Notes under the pieces: generated by a model
Told to the model about the DNA's origin: nothing
Database searches by the model: none
The model's input: the letters and a program-made list of their open reading frames with translations, nothing else
NCBI GenBank assembly: GCA_025531455.1
Contig: JAMYHL010000052.1
Location: forward strand, 124,001-188,000
Source of the DNA: Apiotrichum sp. Y4204
Lineage: Eukaryota > Basidiomycota > Tremellomycetes > Trichosporonales > Trichosporonaceae
Direction of reading: 5' to 3'
Length of the DNA: 64,000 nucleotides
Program-made: the position numbers and the translations under genes
Shown here: positions 58,121 to 64,000 of the stretch, in pieces
Position numbering within the stretch: the first letter of the stretch is position 1
Layout of the letters: the number at the start of each line of letters is the position of its first letter

Positions 58121-59552
58121 CTACTTGAGCTTCCACTTGCCGCCCTCCTGCACGATCTCGACGGTGCGCGCCTCGTCGAGGGAGACGCGCCCGGCCTGAA
58201 GGATCGCGGTGGTGAGCACCGTGTCCTTGATGGTCGGCAGGCCCTTGCCCTCAAAGTCTGCCGCCTTGTCCGTGCCGGCATTCACGCGGCGCGCGGCGTC
58301 AATAAACTTCTCGAGGGAAATGTAGCCGTACCCGCGCTGCGAGTCAAAGAAGCCGTCCTCATCTGGCGAGTATTTCATGTACGTTGCGTTGATGTCGCTT
58401 TTGCCGACCGCGTCCTCGACGATCGAGTAGCCGCGGTGCGCCTGGTCGATGCGCACCTCGCCCTCTGACGCCATGTATTGGAACCGCTGCTCCGAGTGCA
58501 CACCAGCCTTGAGCGGCGCTGCCCACGAGGCGGTGTACACTGCTGTTCCGCGCTTGGCCGAGTCAGAGGTGTTGACCCAGTCAACCAGCAGCGTGATCGT
58601 GTCCTCTGTGCGCGGGTCGCAGCCCATGTCTGTCGCAATGCCCTTGGTCGCCGACGCGGTCACGCGGGTGGGGGCGTACCGCCCCTCGACCATCCAGCAG
58701 TGGATCTGATGTCAGCTCGAGGGGTGTGCCTCAGCTCACATCAATGTGGTGCGAGTTGAGGTAATACGAAATGTCAGAGTCGATGCCCGCCCACGACTTG
58801 AAAGTCTCGAGCTGAAACTTGGGCTGGGACATGTACGACTGGTAAAAGTTGAAGTCGCCGAGCTTCTTTGCGCGTGCGCGAGCGTCATTGTAGGCCGGGC
58901 TGCTGTCAGACATGCGACACTCATCCACTCACTCGAAGCGTTTGTGATGCTCGACAAAGCATACGAGACCCTTCTCCGCAGCGAGGTCGGCGAGCGTCTG
59001 GTGGTCCTCGAGCTTCTGGGTCGCGGGCTTGGTAACGAGCACGTGGTGCCCAAGGTTGAGCGCGGCCTCCGCAATGGGAAAGTGCGTCGAGTCCGGCGTG
59101 AAGATGATGACTGCCGAGCCCTTCGGCAGCGCGGCAAGCGCGTCCTTGTACGCTTCGGCATTGCGCACGTTGCCCTCCGGGAAGCCGCGGAATGTCAGGT
59201 CCAGCCCACGGTAAACGTCGCCAATATTCTTCTGGAAGTGCTCGCGCACCTCGGTGAACTTGCCGCCGTTCGTGCCGGCCATCACAATGCTGATGTTAGA
59301 ATATCAGAGACTGGGGACTCACTCGCCGACCTTGCCCCGGCGCCGGAGGTCGAACATTGTTACGCCGACGACGCCAATCTGGTGGATCAGCACGAGATCC
59401 GCCTAGAACCCACCTTCTTGTCCGACTTGGACTGGCCAGAGGGCGTGATGCCCGTGGTGTACTCGCCCTGGATGTAAGTTGAAGGTAGAAGGGTCTAAAC
59501 TTACGGTACCCATCAGGCCGACGTCGATAGGTTTGAGGGATGACTGCGACAT
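58121..59552 (-). CDS. Gfo/Idh/MocA-family NAD(P)-dependent oxidoreductase
   Basis: Six exons (59552-59505, 59467-59414, 59378-59323, 59289-58933, 58899-58740, 58705-58121) encode 419 residues; introns are 33-37 nt. The N-terminal Rossmann part begins [16 protein letters not shown], with the Gly motif interrupted by an intron. It continues through [18 protein letters not shown] and [16 protein letters not shown], holding the family's conserved Lys-Pro pair. [18 protein letters not shown] lies at the domain hinge. The C-terminal domain has the long beta-sheet typical of the family and ends in [13 protein letters not shown]. The enzyme should oxidise or reduce a sugar or polyol (inositol-type or aldose-type); the exact substrate cannot be read. 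The fourth intron ends in CAGCAG, a tandem acceptor adding or skipping one Ser. A TATAAAGG box lies 60 nt upstream. Confidence 0.86.
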
Positions 59553-59611
59553 CTCGAGTGGTGTGTGATTGTTAGAGTGGGGAAAGAGAGAAGAGATACT
59601 TCAACAGGTGG

Positions 59612-59619
59612 CCTTTATA
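59612..59619 (-). promoter_or_regulatory. TATA box of the oxidoreductase gene
   Basis: TATAAAGG on the minus strand lies 60 nt upstream of the ATG at 59552. This strong core element suggests regulated expression, perhaps by carbon source. Confidence 0.65.
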
Positions 59620-60079
59620 CGACGTGCTTCTTTCCAAGCTGACAGACGAGGGACAAGGACAAACTGAATAGTTCCTCGTAGCCAACGCGAGCAATCCATT
59701 GCAACCTCCCCCCCGTCCCGCTCCCCCCTCGATCCTCGACCGCTCCCCCCTCGATCCTCGATCCTCAAGCAGTCCGATGTGGGATCCCCGGTCCAATCGG
59801 GCCGGTATACCGGTGCCTGAGATGAGAAGGAAGAAACAGAGAGACTGGCCATGCGGTGTTACCTAAAGCAACCATCAGCTCCAGTCACGTGACATGTCTG
59901 GGGAAGAGGGTCATTTCGGGGGATTTTGGCTGGATTATTTTTTTCGGCAGGCCACTTTTTCTGGAAGCTGCAAGGTGCGCAGCGACACGGAGGTGCTCGA
60001 TGCCCGACGTCGGGCAAACATCATGTTGCAAGGTCGCATCTCATTCACCACCACACACTACCCCATCCCATAAAACACC
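59620..60079. other. Divergent promoter region, oxidoreductase / DEAD-box helicase
   Basis: A tandem CCTCGATCCTCGA-type repeat lies at 59730-59765. A CACGTGAC element occurs near 59886 and a T-rich tract at 59938-59945. No gene was recognised. Confidence 0.5.
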
Positions 60080-62458
60080 ATGCTCCCTCGCATGGTTCTC
60101 GCTCGCAGCGCGGGGCTTGCGCTCCGCCGCCCCGCCAGCGTCCGTCCCATCGCCGTCTCGGTGCTTGCCCGCTCGCAGCGTGAGTTGCGGATGCCGCCAC
60201 CCGTACTGACTCCAGTGTCCCTCGCCAGGGCGTACTCTGCGTCGAATGCCAAGGTCGTCGAGGAGGACTTCTTTGGTGATGCCGCCGAGTTCCAGCAGCG
60301 CGCGCCCGCTCGCCACCAGAAGCCCAGGGTCGAGTCGCTCATCCCCGAGGACGACTTCTTTGCCGGGGAGGACAAGCCCCGCCAGGCGAGCCGGTTCGCG
60401 GAGGACGAGGACGTCGAGACCCCGGTCTCGAGCCAGGCGCCACCGCGCGACTCGGACCCCAACGTCACCAAGCTTGTGCCCTTCGCGTCGCTCAAGGGCC
60501 GCGTGCTCGACCAGACGCTCAAGAGCGTCACTTTCAAGCCGTTCAACCTCCAGGCCATGAGCGAGGTGCAGAAGCGTGTGCTCGGCCGCATGCCTGAGCT
60601 GGCTGGTGGTCAGACGAGCGCAAGCGTCATTGCCGCTGAGACCCCCGAGGAGGAGGTGGCTCGCAAGGCGCGCGAGGAGGCCGGCCGCGAGGATCTCCTC
60701 GTCAAGGCCAAGACCGGAACAGGCAAGACCATCGCCTTCCTCATCCCCTCCATCGATGCCCGTGTCCACACTATGGACAAGCTCGTGGCCAAGCCCGACG
60801 AGAACGGCGTGGTGCCTACGCTTGCGCTTCAAGGAAACATCCGCCGCGAGCAGACTCGCGCCACTGTTGGCACGCTCATCATCTCGCCGACGCGTGAGCT
60901 CGCGACCCAGATCGCCAATGAGGCCCTCAAGCTCCAGACGTGGTACAAGGAGATGCAGGTACAGCTCTTTATTGGCGGTGCCAACCGTTCCGAGCAGCTC
61001 AAGAAGTTCAAGAGCATCCGCTGGGGCCGCAAGGACATTATTGTTGCCACTCCTGGTCGTCTTGTGGACCTTCTGGACGAGCCAGTCGTCGCGAGGGCCC
61101 TGGCCACGACCGACATGCTCGTCCTCGACGAGGCCGATACGCTTCTGGAGATGGGTTTCGCCAAGGCTCTTGAGCGCATTGTCGACAGTCTCCCGAAGGA
61201 CCGCCAGACTTTCCTTTTCTCGGCCACCGTCTCGCCTGCGATTGAGAAGGTTGCCCGCGAGTTCCTCAAGCCCAACCACACCCTCATCGACTGTGTTCCC
61301 AAGGACGAGTCCAACGTCCACCTCCACATCCCTCAGTTCGCCACCGTTGCTGAGCCCTCGCAGCAGCTCGCGCACGTCGCCCGCCTTGTTGCCCAGGACC
61401 AGCTGACCCACAAGAACTCCAAGATTATCCTCTTCCTCCCCACTACCAAGCTCACGCGGCTGTATGCCACCCTCATGCGTGAGCTCTCGCATTCGCACGT
61501 GTTCCCCAACGGTCTTGCCGTGCACGAGATCCACTCGAACCTCAACCAGGTCAGCCGCTCGCGTGCCAACGAGCGCTTCCGTAACGAGAGGCGGCCGTCG
61601 ATCCTCGTCACCTCGGACGTCTCGGCCCGTGGTGTCGACTACCCGAATGTCACCCGCGTCATCCAGGTTGGCGTTCCCCAGAGCACGGACCAGTACGTGC
61701 ACCGTGTCGGCCGTACCGGACGTGGTAGCCAAGCCACTGGCCGCGGCGACATTGTCCTCCAGCCTTTCGAGAAGCAGTTCATGAACGAGCTCCACGACAT
61801 TAAGGTGCCGTTGTCGGAAGTCAAGGTCGAGGAGACCAAGACCGCGGTCGAGAAGCTTGCCGAGGACAAGCCTGCCGTCCTCGAGAAGGTGTCCAAGATC
61901 GAGGAGTCCGCTGCCGAGATCCCCAAACGCCTTGACCCCGAGGCTATCACCGAGGTCTTCACCTCGCTTATCGGCTTCTACGTTGGAAGGTCCGATATGC
62001 TTAGGAAGACCCCCCACAGCGTCTACACCAGCCTGCAGGAGTGGACCACAGGTGCGACTGGTCTTCCGGAGCCGCCATACCTCTCTCCCAGCTTCCTCGC
62101 GAAGGTCGGCATCAGCGAGAACCCGAGGGGCGGCCGCGGTGGTCGTGGTGGTCGTGGCGGCTCCTCTAGGGGCGGCCGGGGCTTTGGCATGCGCGCCGAC
62201 GCCGGCGACCGTGATGGTGGTGACGGGTTCCGCCCTCGTTCTGATCGCGGAGACCGTGGGGACGGCTTCCGCCCGCGTCGCGACTCTTTTAACCGCGGCG
62301 ACCGGAGTGAGCGGGGCGGTTTCCGCAGCCGCCGCTTCGACGACAACGACTCGTATCGCCCGCGCCGGACAGGCGAGTTCCAGTCGGGCTCGTTTGACGC
62401 CGGCCGCGCCCGTGAGCGCGGACGCCCGCGCTCGGCACCTCGTGACGACTTTTTCTAA
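60080..62458 (+). CDS. Mitochondrial DEAD-box RNA helicase, Mss116-like
   Basis: Two exons (60080-60179, 60216-62458) give 780 residues. The 36-nt intron is a multiple of three without a stop, so retention would add 12 residues. The N-terminus is Arg/Ser/Ala/Leu-rich (LPRMVLARSAGLALRRPASV), a mitochondrial presequence. Helicase motifs appear in order: AKTGTGKT (I), PTRELATQIA (Ia), TPGRLVDLL (Ib), VLDEADTLLEMGF (II), FSATVSPA (III), LVTSDVSARGVDYP (V) and HRVGRTGRG (VI). The C-terminus is a run of Arg/Gly and Asp/Arg repeats (RGGRGGRGGRGG, DRGDRGDGFR) that binds RNA without specificity. Mss116-type proteins act as general RNA chaperones in mitochondria, unwinding short duplexes for group I/II intron splicing and translation. 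The start is the first ATG and gives the best presequence. Confidence 0.93.
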   Translation: MLPRMVLARSAGLALRRPASVRPIAVSVLARSQRELRMPPPVLTPVSLARAYSASNAKVVEEDFFGDAAEFQQRAPARHQKPRVESLIPEDDFFAGEDKPRQASRFAEDEDVETPVSSQAPPRDSDPNVTKLVPFASLKGRVLDQTLKSVTFKPFNLQAMSEVQKRVLGRMPELAGGQTSASVIAAETPEEEVARKAREEAGREDLLVKAKTGTGKTIAFLIPSIDARVHTMDKLVAKPDENGVVPTLALQGNIRREQTRATVGTLIISPTRELATQIANEALKLQTWYKEMQVQLFIGGANRSEQLKKFKSIRWGRKDIIVATPGRLVDLLDEPVVARALATTDMLVLDEADTLLEMGFAKALERIVDSLPKDRQTFLFSATVSPAIEKVAREFLKPNHTLIDCVPKDESNVHLHIPQFATVAEPSQQLAHVARLVAQDQLTHKNSKIILFLPTTKLTRLYATLMRELSHSHVFPNGLAVHEIHSNLNQVSRSRANERFRNERRPSILVTSDVSARGVDYPNVTRVIQVGVPQSTDQYVHRVGRTGRGSQATGRGDIVLQPFEKQFMNELHDIKVPLSEVKVEETKTAVEKLAEDKPAVLEKVSKIEESAAEIPKRLDPEAITEVFTSLIGFYVGRSDMLRKTPHSVYTSLQEWTTGATGLPEPPYLSPSFLAKVGISENPRGGRGGRGGRGGSSRGGRGFGMRADAGDRDGGDGFRPRSDRGDRGDGFRPRRDSFNRGDRSERGGFRSRRFDDNDSYRPRRTGEFQSGSFDAGRARERGRPRSAPRDDFF

Positions 62459-62731
62459 GTCACCCTCAAAAAATACAATCGTATACTAGTTCTTGTCCCG
62501 TCCTAGCATCTCATCGGAGCTTCCTGGTTTAGGTGCACCGACTTGTGCATCCTTGCAACTGCAATACACTACACTCGCCGTGTTATCCATCACTGATCAC
62601 TCCATAGACTTGTTGTTCCAGCATACCATGCAACACTGTTCATCCGCCTTGAAGAAGTATCCCCAGTCAGCCACAGCACAGTTGCATTCAGTGACATTTT
62701 AAGCTACGCTCTTTCAAGATTAGCCGGTCAC

Positions 62732-64000
62732 TTAGTTGTCGGCCATGATCCAGTCCCAGGCGGCGGTCTACCGTCAGCACAATCTCTGATGTCAGCCCAC
62801 CTTGTACTCGGAGATCTCCTCGGGCTTGAACCAGAGACCAATCTCCTTGGTGGCCGACTCGAACGAGTCGGACGCGTGCACAATGTTGCGGCCGATCGAG
62901 ACGGCGTAGTCGCCGCGGATCGAGCCGGGGCCAGCCTCGAGCGGGTTGGTCGCGCCAACCATGACACGGCCCATCTTGATGGCGTTGCGGCCCTCGATAA
63001 CGCTAGAAAGTTAGCCAGCGAGCAAGGGAAAGCAGAACAGTACAGAAGGCCTGAATATTCTGACGATACCCAGCCGGGTAGCATTCCAACTCACAAGGCA
63101 ACGACGGGAACGCCCGAGGTGATGTACTCGACGAGGGAGGCGTAGAAGGGGCGCGCGGAGAGGTCGGCGTAGTGCTCCTTGGCGAGCTCCTTGGAGGGAG
63201 TGATCATCTTAAGACTGGGGTTAGGTCCGTGGTCACGGTGGGCATTGTCTGTGGACGAAAAACGCTCCTGCACAATTGCGGGGCGACGAGTCCCAGACTG
63301 TCCGCACTCACGCAACAATCTTGTAGCCCTTCTCTGCGCCGTCAGCCACATGCAGTAACTCCAAACCCACCCTCGAAGCGCGAGAGGACCTTGGTCGCGA
63401 TACCGCGGGCGGTGCCGTCGGGCTGCGGTCAGTAATTCTCTCCCATCAAGGACTCACCTTGACCATGATGAACGAGCGCTCGGTCTCGGTCTTGAACTCG
63501 CCGGCAATGGTCTTCTTGCCCTCCATCTTGACGGGCTGCACGGCTGAGCGTCAGCTTGCGGCTCTTGCTCAGTTTCTGATTGTGGCTCCCTCTCCTGCTC
63601 TGTCTCCTCTTGCACATGCTCAGGCCAGTGAGCTGGCGGCTCCGCCCACGTGTGCTGCCTCCTCATCGGCCTTACCAGCGCCGCCCTCCACGATCTCTTC
63701 ACTCTTGCTCTCGCTCTTGCTCTCGCTCTCTTGCTTCACTTGCACTTGCTCCAGAGCGCGCTGCAGCGGCGTCTTCGGCGTCTCAGGGGGGGAAGACATA
63801 CTGTTGTACAGCGCAAGGCCGGCGACGGTGGCAGCGGCAGCGGCGGCGGCGGCGCCGTAGCGGGGGGCAGCGCGGGCGGACTGCGACGCAAAGCCGCGGA
63901 CTGGGGTAAGTTACGGGGTCTCGGGGTTTGGGCAGGCAGGTCGAGCACTGCCCGCCTTTTTATCTTTTATCTCGCCGACATACCCGACTGGCGCGAGGCG
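62732..64000 (-). CDS. Nucleoside diphosphate kinase, mitochondrial-type (5' end off window)
   Basis: The gene enters from the right edge. Exons read as >64000-63984, 63900-63650, 63535-63458, 63422-63371, 63333-63312, 63214-63095, 63002-62801 and 62767-62732. The core has the NDPK order: [76 protein letters not shown] with the phospho-acceptor His, and [10 protein letters not shown]. It transfers phosphate between nucleoside di- and triphosphates. An upstream exon encodes [18 protein letters not shown], then an Ala run and [10 protein letters not shown], typical of a mitochondrial inner-membrane or intermembrane-space import signal. An ATG just after it ([10 protein letters not shown]) could give a shorter form. 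The 114-nt intron at 63536-63649 has a weak donor (GTGGGC) and is the least certain junction. Confidence 0.88.

Noticed and set aside
1..64000. CRISPR array, rRNA operon, viral integration or secondary-metabolite cluster
   Set aside because: No regularly spaced repeats, rRNA segments, reverse transcriptase or capsid-like frames, and no polyketide or peptide synthase domains were seen.

Overview
The window is nuclear DNA of a GC-rich fungus. Genes are dense and split by many very short spliceosomal introns, mostly 33-60 nt, with GTGAGT/GTATGT-like donors, a CTGAC-type branch site and a CAG/TAG acceptor. The protein set points the same way: type I metacaspase, fungal annexin with a Gly/Tyr-rich head, Mic12, Rsm19, an Mss116-like helicase, an HSF-type factor and an ABCC transporter. 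Intron style and protein content suggest a basidiomycetous yeast, probably a tremellomycete such as a Trichosporonales member. That placement is inference; no marker in the window proves it. All gene models below were assembled by hand, and every complete multi-exon model closes in frame.

Layout. At 1.9-10.2 kb three minus-strand genes lie head to tail: a glutathione S-transferase, a secreted lysozyme/SLT-fold protein, and a 1334-residue coronin-7-like protein carrying a complete Tda10/glycerate-kinase-like P-loop kinase between its two propeller units. A 7.6 kb stretch without a recognisable gene follows (10.2-17.9 kb). Then come a secreted expansin/RlpA-like protein (+) and RNase H1 (-), whose ATG appears to be split by an intron. 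At 22.2-26.3 kb sits an intact Mutator-like transposon with 49-bp terminal inverted repeats, a perfect 9-bp target-site duplication and an open 974-residue transposase. A 16-exon ABCC-type transporter (27.2-32.5 kb) follows, then another gene-free stretch of 2.8 kb.

From 35 kb on the window is a housekeeping-rich block: a single-pass membrane protein, a large leucine-rich-repeat protein, an HSF-type transcription factor, an alpha/beta-hydrolase-fold protein that seems to lack its nucleophile, an SGNH-like protein, a metacaspase with an apparent one-nucleotide exon, MIC12 and RSM19 sharing a short divergent promoter, an annexin, a tRNA-Leu(AAG) with an 11-nt intron, a Gfo/Idh/MocA oxidoreductase, an Mss116-like DEAD-box helicase, and the 3' part of a mitochondrial-type nucleoside diphosphate kinase that runs off the window end.

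Functional links are loose. MIC12, RSM19, the DEAD-box helicase, the NDP kinase and perhaps the hydrolase-fold protein point to mitochondria. The SLT protein, the expansin-like protein and the single-pass membrane protein point to the cell surface. No metabolic gene cluster, CRISPR array, rRNA or viral element was seen.
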